This document shows positions 16,760 to 25,115 of a stretch of DNA of 64,000 nt, in pieces. The position numbers and the translations under genes are program-made. Under the pieces are notes generated by a model, which was given only the letters and a program-made list of their open reading frames with translations, was not told the DNA's origin and did no database searches. The first letter of the stretch is position 1. Every line of letters starts with the position of its first letter. Source of the DNA: Pseudolabrys sp. (lineage in GTDB: Bacteria; Pseudomonadota; Alphaproteobacteria; Rhizobiales; Xanthobacteraceae); assembly GCA_026125895.1 (NCBI GenBank), contig JAHCKG010000004.1, forward strand, positions 163,223 to 227,222, read 5' to 3'.

Positions 16760-18190
16760 ATGTACCGCGACTTGCGTGAATTCATCGATCTCGTGGACGG
16801 CCTCGGTGCGCTGCGGCGGATCGACAACGCCGATCCGATGCTCGAGATCGGCGGCATCACCGAAGTCGCGGCCGGCATGCCGGAATGCCCGGCCCTGCTG
16901 TTCGATAACATCAAGGGCTACCCGAAGGGCTATCGCATCTTCAGCAACGCCACCGTGAGCGCGCAGCGCGCCGCGCTGGCGCTCGGCCTCGATCCGCATC
17001 TGCGTCCGCTCGACGCGCTCAAGGCGTGGATGGCCAAGCGCCAGACGCTCAAGACCTTCGATCCCGTCGAGGTCAAGGACGCCGCTTATCTTGAGAACTC
17101 GATGACCGGCGACGACGTCGATCTCGCCCGCCTGCCGGCGCCGCACTGGCATCCGGAAGACGGCGGCCCCTATATCGGCTCCGGCAGCCTCGTCATCATG
17201 GGCGACGCCGATGAGGGCTGGGTCAACGCCTCGATCTATCGCGTGCAGGTGCACGGCAAGGACCAGGTCACGATTCAGTTCGATCACCAGGGCCGCCACG
17301 GCGCGATGATTTCCAAGAAATACTGGCAGCAGGGCAAGCCTTGCCCCGTCGCCGTCGTTAATGGCGAGGATCCGGCGCTGTTCATCGCCGGCTTCGAGTA
17401 TCTGCCGGCGGGTCAGTCGGAATACGCCTTCGCCGGCGCCATCAAAGGCGCACCGATCGAGGTGCGTCGCGGTCCGGTCACCGGTCTCCCGATCCCGGCC
17501 TTTGCCGAAAGCGTGCTCGAGGGCGAACTGCTGCCGATCTCGGAGACCAGCCTGCTCGAAGGCCCGTTCGGCGAGTTCACCGGCTATTACGCCGCCGACA
17601 AGCGGCCGGCGCCGGTGATGCAGGTCACCGCGATCCACCACCGCACCAACCCCATTCTGCTCGGCTCGCCGCCGATGAAGCCGCCGCGCTTCCATTTCGG
17701 CCTGCCGTTTCGCGGCGCCGGCATCTGGCAGAACCTCATCGCCTGCGGCGTCACCGACGTCGTCGGCGTCTGGCAGCACGTCTCGCAGCTCATGACCGTG
17801 ATCGCGCTCGAACAGCGCTATCCCGGCCACGCCAAGCGCGCCGGCCTCATCGCCGCGGCGAACAGCTACATGGGCCGCCTCGTCGTCGTCGTCGATGAAG
17901 ACGTCGATCCATCCAACCTCGCCGACGTGATGTGGGCCGTAACGACGCGCTCGGAGCCGTCGGAATCGGTGGATATCGTGCGCGGCGGCTGGAGCTCGGG
18001 CCTCGATCCACGGCTGACGCCCGAAGCGCGCGATCAGGGCCTGACGCAGAATTCCAAGATGATCATCGACGCCTGCCGACCCTTCGGCTGGCGCGACAAA
18101 TACGCCAAGACCTCGGCGCTCTCGATCGCCGAGACGCGCGTCATCGAAGACAAATGGATGGCGAGCCTGAGACCCGCCGTCCGCACCTGA
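16760..18190 (+). CDS. UbiD family prenylated-FMN-dependent decarboxylase
   Basis: This 476-residue protein has the length and motifs of UbiD enzymes, which reversibly decarboxylate aromatic, heteroaromatic or unsaturated acids. Visible are the cofactor-site segments NASIYRVQVHGKD and FDHQGRHGA, the ESVLEGEL stretch and EGPFGEFTGYY, which carry the conserved glutamates. The ATG at 16760 has AAAGGA nine bases upstream; an ATG at 16751 directly touches it. It follows ubiX and precedes a 2-hydroxyacid dehydrogenase by 11 bases. Family members act on protocatechuate, vanillate, hydroxybenzoate, phthaloyl-CoA and pyrrole carboxylate; sequence alone does not settle which applies here. Confidence 0.92.
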   Translation: MYRDLREFIDLVDGLGALRRIDNADPMLEIGGITEVAAGMPECPALLFDNIKGYPKGYRIFSNATVSAQRAALALGLDPHLRPLDALKAWMAKRQTLKTFDPVEVKDAAYLENSMTGDDVDLARLPAPHWHPEDGGPYIGSGSLVIMGDADEGWVNASIYRVQVHGKDQVTIQFDHQGRHGAMISKKYWQQGKPCPVAVVNGEDPALFIAGFEYLPAGQSEYAFAGAIKGAPIEVRRGPVTGLPIPAFAESVLEGELLPISETSLLEGPFGEFTGYYAADKRPAPVMQVTAIHHRTNPILLGSPPMKPPRFHFGLPFRGAGIWQNLIACGVTDVVGVWQHVSQLMTVIALEQRYPGHAKRAGLIAAANSYMGRLVVVVDEDVDPSNLADVMWAVTTRSEPSESVDIVRGGWSSGLDPRLTPEARDQGLTQNSKMIIDACRPFGWRDKYAKTSALSIAETRVIEDKWMASLRPAVRT

Positions 18191-18201
18191 GCGAAACGGC
18201 C

Positions 18202-19272
18202 ATGGCGAAGCCCCGGGTCCTCGTTTTCGCGCCGCTCGCGGGCAGCGAGGCGATGATGGGCGAACTCGCCGCGCATGGCTACGACGTCGTGCTCGGCGAG
18301 CCGCATTGGCAGCAGCCCGGCAAAGCTAAGGCGTCGGATATTGCTGCCGCCGCGCGCAACGCCGTGGCGCTGATGGGCACCTCGATCCGCGCCACACCGA
18401 TCACGCGCGAGGTGCTGGAAGCCTCGCCGCACTTGCGTACGGTGACTAAATATTCGGTCGGCGTCGACGACGTCGATGTCGCCGCCGCCACGGAGCTCGG
18501 CATCCTGGTCTGCCACGGCCCGACCGAGGACAACTGCTTCGCGGTCGCCGAGAACACCATCGCCTTGATGCTGGCGCTGCTGAAGAAGATCGCCAGGCGC
18601 GACGCCGACGTGCGTGCGGGCCAATGGCGCCAAGAGCGCCACGCCGCGACCTTCCTCGGCGCCCGCGCCTCCGACGGCTATCCAGGCATCACGGTCGGTC
18701 TCGTCGGCCTCGGCCGCATCGGCACGCGCGTCTCGCAATTGCTCGCGCCGTGGCGGCTGCGCATCATCGCGTACGATCCTTACGTGCCGCCGACCAGCTT
18801 CATGCTCGCCGGTGTCGAGCGCGTCGATTACGATACGCTGCTGCGGCGTGCCGATGTCGTGTCATTCCACGCGACCTTGAACGACGAAACCCGCATGATG
18901 TTCGGTGCTCGCGAGATCGGTCTGATGAAGGCAGGCGCCGTCGTCCTCAACACCGCGCGCGGCAAGATCATTGACGAGGCCGCCGTCGCCGCCGCATTGC
19001 GTGACGGCCGTCTCGGCGGCGCCGCGATCGACGCCTTCGAGGAAGAGCCGCTGCCCATGGACTCGCCGCTGCGCGCCATCGGCGACACGCTGATCCTGTC
19101 GCCGCATGCGACCGCGAAGACCGACACCATCGAATTGCGCGCCGGCGCCGAATGGGCCGGCCGCTCGGTGCACGACGCGCTCTGCGGCCGCGTACCCGAC
19201 AATGTCTACAACAAGGACGCCATCGCGCTGTGGAAGCAGCGCTTCGGCGGCGTCGATCTGTCGAAAGCCTGA
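18202..19272 (+). CDS. D-isomer-specific 2-hydroxyacid dehydrogenase
   Basis: This 356-residue NAD-dependent enzyme interconverts a D-2-hydroxy acid and a 2-oxo acid. It has the Rossmann motif GLVGLGRIGTRVSQ near residue 160, the catalytic arginine in NTARGKIID, the glutamate in FEEEPLP and the histidine in LSPHATAKT. The overall layout resembles D-3-phosphoglycerate dehydrogenases without the regulatory ACT domain. It ends the ubiX-ubiD operon. A product that is a 2-oxo acid would be a natural feed for a nearby ThDP decarboxylase, but a role with the UbiD product is equally open. Confidence 0.9.
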   Translation: MAKPRVLVFAPLAGSEAMMGELAAHGYDVVLGEPHWQQPGKAKASDIAAAARNAVALMGTSIRATPITREVLEASPHLRTVTKYSVGVDDVDVAAATELGILVCHGPTEDNCFAVAENTIALMLALLKKIARRDADVRAGQWRQERHAATFLGARASDGYPGITVGLVGLGRIGTRVSQLLAPWRLRIIAYDPYVPPTSFMLAGVERVDYDTLLRRADVVSFHATLNDETRMMFGAREIGLMKAGAVVLNTARGKIIDEAAVAAALRDGRLGGAAIDAFEEEPLPMDSPLRAIGDTLILSPHATAKTDTIELRAGAEWAGRSVHDALCGRVPDNVYNKDAIALWKQRFGGVDLSKA

Positions 19273-19287
19273 TCCCGCAACGAAAAG

Positions 19288-19309
19288 GGGCCGCCCTTAC
19301 GGGCGGCCC
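19288..19309 (-). terminator. Rho-independent terminator for ald
   Basis: A perfect 9-base-pair stem (GGGCCGCCC / GGGCGGCCC) with a TTAC loop lies between two converging genes. Four A residues precede it on the plus strand, so on the minus strand the stem is followed by TTTT, which fits termination of the alanine dehydrogenase transcript; it may also act on the opposite transcript. Confidence 0.75.
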
Positions 19310-19342
19310 AGTGACCGGGAGGAAGCGCCGGTGCAGGGATCG

Positions 19343-20458
19343 TCACGCCGCGATGGCGTTTTCCGCCGCGACGTAAGGCAGGTTCAGACTGTCGGCGACC
19401 GCCTTGTAGGTCACCTTGCCCTTGTGAACGTTGAGGCCGTTGCGCAGATGCGGGCTCGCGAGCAGCGCCTTGAGCCCCGATGACGCGAGCGCAAGGCCGA
19501 ACGGCAGCGTCGCATTGTTGAGCGCGTGGCTCGACGTGACCGGCACCGCGCCCGGCATGTTGGCGACGCAATAGTGGATGACGCCATCCACGACATAAGT
19601 CGGCTCGGCATGCGTCGTCGCATGCGATGTCTCGAAGCAACCGCCCTGGTCGATGGCGACATCGACGATGACCGCGCCCTTCTTCATGGTCTTGAGCTTG
19701 TCGCGGCTGACGAGCTTCGGCGCGCTGGCGCCGGGCACCAGCACGGCGCCGATCACGACATCGGCTGCGGCGACTTCGTTGTCGAGAGCCTCGCCGGTCG
19801 AGAACAGCGTGCGCACGCGGCCGCCGAACAATTCATCGAGCTCGCGCAGGCGCGGCAGCGAACGGTCGAGAATGGTGACTTCCGCGCCGAGACCGACCGC
19901 CATGCGGGCGGCATGCGCGCCGACAACGCCGCCGCCGATCACCACGACGCGGCCTGCCGGCACGCCGGGCACGCCGCCAATGAGCAGGCCGCGGCCGCCG
20001 GCGGGCCGCTTGAGCGCGACGCCCGCCGCCTCGATCGACAGGCGGCCGGCGACTTCGCTCATCGGCGCCAGCAGCGGCAGGCCGCCGCGCTCGTCCGTGA
20101 CGGTCTCATAGGCGACCGCGGTGCATCCCGACTTGATGAGGGCCGCCGTCTGCTTCGGGTCCGGCGCCAAATGGAGATAGGTGAACAGGATCTGGCCTTC
20201 GCGAAGCTGCGCGCACTCGTCGAGTTGCGGCTCCTTGACCTTGACGATCATGTCCGCCTTTTTGAACACCTCTTCCGCGGAATTCGCGATCGAGGCGCCG
20301 GCCTGTTGATAGACGTCGTCGGCGGCGCCAATGCCATCGCCGGCGCCGCTCTGCACAAGAACCTGGTGACCGCGCTGGGCATATTCCCTGACAGATGCCG
20401 GGGTCAGGCCAACGCGGTACTCATGAGTTTTGATTTCGCTTGGAACGCCGACGAGCAT
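19343..20458 (-). CDS. ald: Alanine dehydrogenase
   Basis: This 371-residue enzyme reversibly deaminates L-alanine to pyruvate and ammonia with NAD. It has the N-terminal signature [18 protein letters not shown], the K and H substrate residues in VKVKEPQ and YLHLAPD, the dinucleotide fold [14 protein letters not shown] and the loop [25 protein letters not shown] lies about nine bases upstream of the ATG. It is divergent from an Lrp/AsnC regulator, the usual arrangement for ald. In this context it could recycle alanine made by the two class III aminotransferases when pyruvate is the acceptor. Confidence 0.95.
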   Translation of the reverse strand: MLVGVPSEIKTHEYRVGLTPASVREYAQRGHQVLVQSGAGDGIGAADDVYQQAGASIANSAEEVFKKADMIVKVKEPQLDECAQLREGQILFTYLHLAPDPKQTAALIKSGCTAVAYETVTDERGGLPLLAPMSEVAGRLSIEAAGVALKRPAGGRGLLIGGVPGVPAGRVVVIGGGVVGAHAARMAVGLGAEVTILDRSLPRLRELDELFGGRVRTLFSTGEALDNEVAAADVVIGAVLVPGASAPKLVSRDKLKTMKKGAVIVDVAIDQGGCFETSHATTHAEPTYVVDGVIHYCVANMPGAVPVTSSHALNNATLPFGLALASSGLKALLASPHLRNGLNVHKGKVTYKAVADSLNLPYVAAENAIAA

Positions 20459-20584
20459 GCGCGATCCCCTCCCTGGTTGACGGCAACGCTAGACCAGGAC
20501 GAGGTTGTTTTTCCGGCGTTTCCTGCGCTATGTTGGTCCATCGCGCAGCTTTCCGGCGCGCAACATCGGTCTTCGGCTCGTTTC
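20459..20584. promoter_or_regulatory. Divergent gap between ald and lrp-type regulator
   Basis: This 126-base gap must hold the promoters of both ald and the Lrp-type regulator gene. No strong palindrome or clear sigma-70 hexamer pair was found by eye, although TTGTTTTTCC near 20506 is an AT-rich stretch. Regulation of ald by the divergent Lrp protein is inferred from the arrangement. Confidence 0.35.
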
Positions 20585-21079
20585 ATGCACGATCTGGACA
20601 AGATAGATATCGCGTTGCTGCGGGAAGTCGCCGGCAATGCGCGCGCGTCCCATGTCGAGCTCGCCGAACGCGTCGGGCTGTCGAGCACGGCCTGTTCCCG
20701 GCGTCTCGCCGTTCTCGAAGAGGAAGGATTCATCGCCGGCTATCACGCCGCGCTCGGCCTGCACGCGCTCGGTCTCGGCACGACGGTCATCGTGCGCATC
20801 ACGCTGGAAAGCCAGAGCGAGGAAGCGCTGCAGTCCTTCGAGGCGGCGGTGGCAAAGTGCCCGTCCGTCATCCGCTGCCTGCTGATGTCAGGCTCGGACG
20901 ACTATCTCGTCACCATCCTGGCTCGCGGCATCGAGGACTTCGAGCATATTCACAAGACCCAATTGTCGCGGTTGCCGAAAGTTGCCCGTATCCACTCGAG
21001 CTTCGCCATCCGCAACGTCGTCGAACGCCCCTTCCCGCCGACCGCTTTGGCTGAAAGCACAAAGCGGCCGAAGCGGTGA
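20585..21079 (+). CDS. Lrp/AsnC family transcriptional regulator
   Basis: This 164-residue protein has an N-terminal helix-turn-helix (VELAERVGLSSTACSRRL, residues ~22-39) and a C-terminal ligand-binding RAM/ACT-like domain (VRCLLMSGSDDYLVTIL-type stretch near residue 100). The length is typical of Lrp/AsnC proteins. The frame extends far upstream, but MHDLDKIDIALLREV is the family's usual beginning. It is divergent from ald and probably activates it in response to alanine or another amino acid, as AldR-type proteins do. Its last codons are only 3 bases from the converging HpaB-like gene. Confidence 0.9.
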   Translation: MHDLDKIDIALLREVAGNARASHVELAERVGLSSTACSRRLAVLEEEGFIAGYHAALGLHALGLGTTVIVRITLESQSEEALQSFEAAVAKCPSVIRCLLMSGSDDYLVTILARGIEDFEHIHKTQLSRLPKVARIHSSFAIRNVVERPFPPTALAESTKRPKR

Positions 21080-21082
21080 GGA

Positions 21083-22600
21083 CTACCTGACGTCGCCTTC
21101 AGGCGGCAGCGCCAGAGCGCTTTCGACCATGCCGGTCGCCCGGGCGAAGTCGAAGTTGCGGTAGACGTTCATCTTCACCAGGAACGACGCGCCGCCGTAG
21201 AACTTCTCGTACTGCTGGTGGCGGCTGCCGAATTCAGAGCCGATGAAGTCCCAGGCCATGCGCATGACCGCGACGCGGCTCTTGGCATCCGCGACGCCGG
21301 ACTGCATGAACCGGTCGATGTCGGCGCGCATGTCGGGGTTCTGGAAGTCGGCATAAGCCGACGGCACGGTGATCATGCCGGCGCCGCTCAGTTCGCGAAT
21401 GATCTCGAGCATGCGCGAATTCAGCTCGGACTGCAGCGCCATCACCGAATACAGGCCCGTCTTCGACGGCCACAGCACGCCGTCCTTGTCGATGGTCGCC
21501 GTCGTTTCCTGCGACAGCAGCATGTTCTCGACGATCGACACGAGAGAGGCGAGTTCGCCCATCTGCACCTGAACGGCCGGATTGGAATCGTTGCCGGTCA
21601 TTTCGTTCATGCGCTTGGAAAGGCCGATCATGAAACGCAGCTTGGTCGCGTAGCGCGCCTGCGCCTGGCAGTTGCCATACAGATGCGACGGCGTCCGCCA
21701 CCACTGATCGCGGCAGACCGCCGGATTGCGGTAGATGAAGACATTTTCCCACGGCACAAAGACGTTATCGAGGACCACGAAGCAATCGACTTCGTCGAAG
21801 CGCGAGGACAGCGGATAGTCGTAGGAATTGTCCGCGACGTTCGCATAAGCGCGGCGGGGATAGAGCTTGAGCCCGGGCGCATTGGCCGGAATGGCGACGC
21901 CGTTGGCGTAGTTCTCGTCGCCCGGCTGCAGCGGATGGATGCAGCTCAGGTAGATGTAATCCGAAAACAGACCGGCGGTGGCGAGCTGCTGCGCACCCGA
22001 CAGATAGATGCCGGCATCGGTTTCCTTGACGACGCCGGCATAGAGCGTCGGATCGCTCTGCTGGTGCGCCGGTTTGCTGCGGTCGATCTGCGGCGGCACG
22101 ATCGCGTAGCTGAGATACTGGTGCGTATCGCGGATCTTTTCATAGAAGTTGACGACGTTGTCCGCGAACTTCTGGCCGCCCGCGGCGAACACGCTCGGCA
22201 CCGCGGCGTAACCGGCAAAGAAGCCGGCGACGTGGTCGGGAGTGCGCCCCATCAAACCGTAGGTGGCTTCCGCCCAGGTCTCGGCGGCGAGGCGCTTGGC
22301 CTTGAGGTCGGCATGAGACTTCGGGATTTGATAGGCGCGCCAGACCGGATTGCCGGTCTTCGGCGAGGTGAAGGTCATGCGCTCGCGCATCTCCGGCGCG
22401 GCGGCAATGTCGAACAGGCGGGCAAGAGACCTGGCGCCGCCGGAGAAAGCCTTGTGGGTTGTGACGTCCTTGACCTTCTCGCCATCGACATAGACCTGAC
22501 GACCGTCGCGCAGGGATTCGAGATATTCGGCGCCTGTGCGCAATCCGGTGCCGGAACTCTTCCGGGAACTCCCCTTCGTCACGTTTTCAACGACGTTCAT
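21083..22600 (-). CDS. 4-hydroxyphenylacetate 3-hydroxylase-like FAD monooxygenase (HpaB family)
   Basis: This 505-residue protein is the oxygenase component of a two-component flavin monooxygenase. Its fold is acyl-CoA-dehydrogenase-like, with an N-terminal part LRTGAEYLESLRDGRQVYVDGE, a central IYLSGAQQLATAGLFSDY and the flavin region VFVPWENVFIYRN. Members ortho-hydroxylate phenols using FADH2 supplied by a separate reductase; relatives act on hydroxypyridines and chlorophenols. A candidate reductase lies at 26051-26608 in the divergent operon. AAGGA precedes the ATG. It is transcribed alone, from a promoter with a clear palindrome shared with the MFS operon. Confidence 0.92.
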   Translation of the reverse strand: MNVVENVTKGSSRKSSGTGLRTGAEYLESLRDGRQVYVDGEKVKDVTTHKAFSGGARSLARLFDIAAAPEMRERMTFTSPKTGNPVWRAYQIPKSHADLKAKRLAAETWAEATYGLMGRTPDHVAGFFAGYAAVPSVFAAGGQKFADNVVNFYEKIRDTHQYLSYAIVPPQIDRSKPAHQQSDPTLYAGVVKETDAGIYLSGAQQLATAGLFSDYIYLSCIHPLQPGDENYANGVAIPANAPGLKLYPRRAYANVADNSYDYPLSSRFDEVDCFVVLDNVFVPWENVFIYRNPAVCRDQWWRTPSHLYGNCQAQARYATKLRFMIGLSKRMNEMTGNDSNPAVQVQMGELASLVSIVENMLLSQETTATIDKDGVLWPSKTGLYSVMALQSELNSRMLEIIRELSGAGMITVPSAYADFQNPDMRADIDRFMQSGVADAKSRVAVMRMAWDFIGSEFGSRHQQYEKFYGGASFLVKMNVYRNFDFARATGMVESALALPPEGDVR

Positions 22601-22749
22601 GGCGTTCCTTAACCTCCGCGATCGATGAATCTTCCGCTGAGGCGTGGGGATAACGGCTCCGATCCGCCTCTTGCATTATGCTATAAAACATAGGTATGTT
22701 AGATTAGCAATCAAATTCCGCACCCGGCCGGGATAACAAGGAAATTTAG
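22601..22749. promoter_or_regulatory. Divergent promoter/operator between HpaB-like gene and MFS operon
   Basis: The AT-rich block 22675-22710 contains the palindrome 22687-22700: AACATA-GG-TATGTT, with perfect six-base arms. For the plus strand, TTGCAT (22671-22676) and TATGTT (22695-22700) are 18 bases apart and could be -35 and -10 boxes, so a bound repressor would cover the -10 site. AAGGAAA at 22739 is the ribosome site of the MFS gene. A MarR protein (perhaps MarR-3 of this operon) is the likely binder. Confidence 0.55.
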
Positions 22750-23997
22750 ATGACGACCAGTTCGGTCTCCGACACGACCCTGACTTCAAATCCGGCTGCG
22801 AAGCGGCGCTGGCTCGTCGCCGGCGTGCTGTTGCTGGTTGTGATCGCCGGTTTCTTCGACCGCATCAGCATCGCGGTGCTGTTCACCAACGCCGATTTCA
22901 ATCAGGCGATCGGCATCGGCTTCAACCCGCCGATGCTCGGCCTGCTGATGACATCGTTCCTCCTTGCCTATGGCGTGGCCGGCATATTCCTGAGCTTCAT
23001 CGGCGACATTTACGGACCGCGGCGCAGCCTCGCCGTCGGCGCGACGCTGTGGGGCGTGTTCATGGTGCTGATCGGCGCCGCAAGTTCCTTCACGTCGATG
23101 ATCGTCTACCGCGTGCTGCTCGGCCTCGCCGAAGGCCCGCAGTTCGCGCTGGTGAACAAGGTGGTCAAGCGCTGGTTCCCCAAGCACGAACAGGCGCGCG
23201 CCAATTCGGTGTGGATGGTCGGCAGTCCGCTCGGCTCGGCCATCGGCTTCCCGCTGACCATCGCGCTGGTCGCCGCGTTCGGCTGGCGCTCATCGTTCTA
23301 TGCCTTGGCCATCCTCAACATCGTCATCATCGTGCCGCTGGTGCTGATGCTGGTGCGCGACTGGCCGCCCTACCGCGAGGCCGAAGCGCGCGCTGAGGAA
23401 TCCTCCACCACATCGATGACCGGCAGCATCGGCGTCTTCCTGAAGGACTGGCGCTTCTGGATGATTCTGATCTTCAATTCGGCATGTCTGGTCTATCTCT
23501 GGGGCCTCAATGCCTGGCTGCCGAGCTATCTGGAGAAGGTGCAGCACTTCGATCTCAAGTCGCTCGGCTTCTTCGCCTCGCTGCCGTTCATCCTGATGTT
23601 CTTCGGCGAGTTGCTCGGCGGCTATATTTCCGACCGCATCGGCCGCCGCGCCATTGTCTGCTTCATCGGCCTGTTCATGGCCGGCGCGCTGATCTATGTC
23701 GTGTCCTTCGTCTCGAACCCCTACGCCGCCGCCGTCGTGATGGCGTTGAGCGCCGGCTTCTGGGGCTCGGCGCTGCCGCCGCTGTTCGCCATGGCGGCGC
23801 AGATCATTCCGCCGCAGGTCACGGCTTCGGGCGTCGGCGTCTACAATGGCGCGGGCAACCTGATCGGCGCCTGCTCGCCGCTGCTGATGGGCTGGATCAT
23901 CGGCACCTCCGGCAATTTCAACGCGGGGCTGCTGGTGCTGGTCGGCGCCGGCGTGCTCGGCTCGCTCTTCATGCTGCCGCTCATCAAGCGTTACTGA
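22750..23997 (+). CDS. MFS transporter (anion:cation symporter type)
   Basis: This 415-residue inner-membrane protein has 12 hydrophobic segments split by a central loop (PYREAEARAEESSTTSM). Family motifs include the cytoplasmic loop GDIYGPRRSLAVGATLWG after TM2 and the second-half equivalent YISDRIGRRAIV. It looks like the ACS subfamily, which imports organic anions such as phthalate, hexuronates or 4-hydroxyphenylacetate. It leads an operon with a DUF2848 protein, cupin and flavin reductase and is divergent from an HpaB-like hydroxylase, which suggests uptake of the aromatic acid those enzymes use. Confidence 0.92.
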   Translation: MTTSSVSDTTLTSNPAAKRRWLVAGVLLLVVIAGFFDRISIAVLFTNADFNQAIGIGFNPPMLGLLMTSFLLAYGVAGIFLSFIGDIYGPRRSLAVGATLWGVFMVLIGAASSFTSMIVYRVLLGLAEGPQFALVNKVVKRWFPKHEQARANSVWMVGSPLGSAIGFPLTIALVAAFGWRSSFYALAILNIVIIVPLVLMLVRDWPPYREAEARAEESSTTSMTGSIGVFLKDWRFWMILIFNSACLVYLWGLNAWLPSYLEKVQHFDLKSLGFFASLPFILMFFGELLGGYISDRIGRRAIVCFIGLFMAGALIYVVSFVSNPYAAAVVMALSAGFWGSALPPLFAMAAQIIPPQVTASGVGVYNGAGNLIGACSPLLMGWIIGTSGNFNAGLLVLVGAGVLGSLFMLPLIKRY

Positions 23998-24013
23998 GGC
24001 AAAGGAACCGGTT

Positions 24014-24703
24014 ATGCCCGAGATCAAGCTCACCTTCTCGTCCGACGACGCCAGCGGCGACATGAACGCCACCGTCTCCTCGCTCGTCATCGCCGGCTGG
24101 ACCGGGCGCGACCCGGCCGCCATGGAGGCGCATATCGTCGAACTGGAGAAGCTCGGCGTAAAGCGTCCGGCCTCGACGCCGATCTTCTATCGCGGCGCGA
24201 CCTCGCTGCTCACCCAGGCGCCGGAAATCGAGGTGGTCGGCACCCATTCGAGCGGCGAAGTCGAGCCGGTGATCTTCAGCCTGCCGGACGGCCTCTGGCT
24301 CGGCGTCGGCTCCGATCACACCGATCGCCAGGTCGAAACCGTCGGCATCACCATCTCCAAGCAAATGTGCGCCAAGCCGGTGTCGAAGCGGCTGTGGCGT
24401 TTCGCCGACGTGTCGGCGCGCTGGGACCAGTTGCTGGTGCGCTCCTTCGCCACCCGCAATGGCAAGCGCAGCCTCTATCAGGAAGGCCCGCTCGCCAAGA
24501 TGCGCCATCCCGACGACCTGACCGCACGCTATCTCGGCGCCGGCGCCAAGCTGCCGGTGGGCACCGCGATGTTCTGCGGCACGTTGGCCGTCCATGGCGA
24601 GATCGCCGGCGCCGACCTTTTCGAGCTCGAACTCGAAGATCCGGTCGCCAAGCGCAAGATCACCCACCGCTACACCACTCTCACCCTGCCGATCGCCGGC
24701 TAA
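24014..24703 (+). CDS. DUF2848 family protein
   Basis: This 229-residue protein matches, by recognition only, the DUF2848 family, which has no settled function. Features visible are the segment PIFYRGATSLLTQA, the basic central part and, near residue 195, AMFCGTLAVHGEI, which recalls the GxxFCGTL loop of fumarylacetoacetate hydrolase-type enzymes. It may therefore be a divergent member of that fold acting on a ring-fission product; this is speculative. It has no signal peptide. It lies 16 bases after the MFS gene and 13 before the cupin gene, all in one operon with AGGA sites. Confidence 0.7.
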   Translation: MPEIKLTFSSDDASGDMNATVSSLVIAGWTGRDPAAMEAHIVELEKLGVKRPASTPIFYRGATSLLTQAPEIEVVGTHSSGEVEPVIFSLPDGLWLGVGSDHTDRQVETVGITISKQMCAKPVSKRLWRFADVSARWDQLLVRSFATRNGKRSLYQEGPLAKMRHPDDLTARYLGAGAKLPVGTAMFCGTLAVHGEIAGADLFELELEDPVAKRKITHRYTTLTLPIAG

Positions 24704-24716
24704 AACGCGAGGTCCC

Positions 24717-25109
24717 ATGCCCTTCAACAAGCCGCATCTCGAATTCTTCGCCCTCGACATGAACTCCGGCTGGGAGACGCCGCCCGGCTATCCGTCCGGC
24801 ATCAAGCAGAAGATCCTGGCCAGCGACCTCAACGAGACGGCCAAGACCGGCAGTCGCTCGCGCATCCTGCGCTTCGATCCCGGCGTCTTCACCGTCGATC
24901 CCTTCGTGCACGATCACTGGGAGGAAGTGTTCCTGTTCTCCGGCGATCTCACCGTCGGCAACGACAAGAACGGCAAGGGCGGCGAGCCGTTCAACCCGCT
25001 GACCTATGCCTGCCGGCCGCCCGGCGCCTATCACGGCCCGTTCAAGTCGGAGAAGGGCTGCATGCTGTTCGAGATCCACTACTACGACGAAACCCAGAAC
25101 AAGAAGTAG
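24717..25109 (+). CDS. Cupin domain-containing protein
   Basis: This 130-residue single-domain protein has a cupin core. The first motif is FVHDHWEEVFLFSGDLTVG (metal ligands H, H, E near residues 64-68) and the second PPGAYHGPFKSEKG with the fourth ligand histidine near residue 104. Single cupins near aromatic genes may be dioxygenases, isomerases or ligand binders. The ATG is supported by GAGG five bases upstream; longer frames read into the DUF2848 gene. It lies between DUF2848 and a receptor-like protein in the MFS operon. The exact role is unknown. Confidence 0.85.
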   Translation: MPFNKPHLEFFALDMNSGWETPPGYPSGIKQKILASDLNETAKTGSRSRILRFDPGVFTVDPFVHDHWEEVFLFSGDLTVGNDKNGKGGEPFNPLTYACRPPGAYHGPFKSEKGCMLFEIHYYDETQNKK

Positions 25110-25115
25110 CAACCG

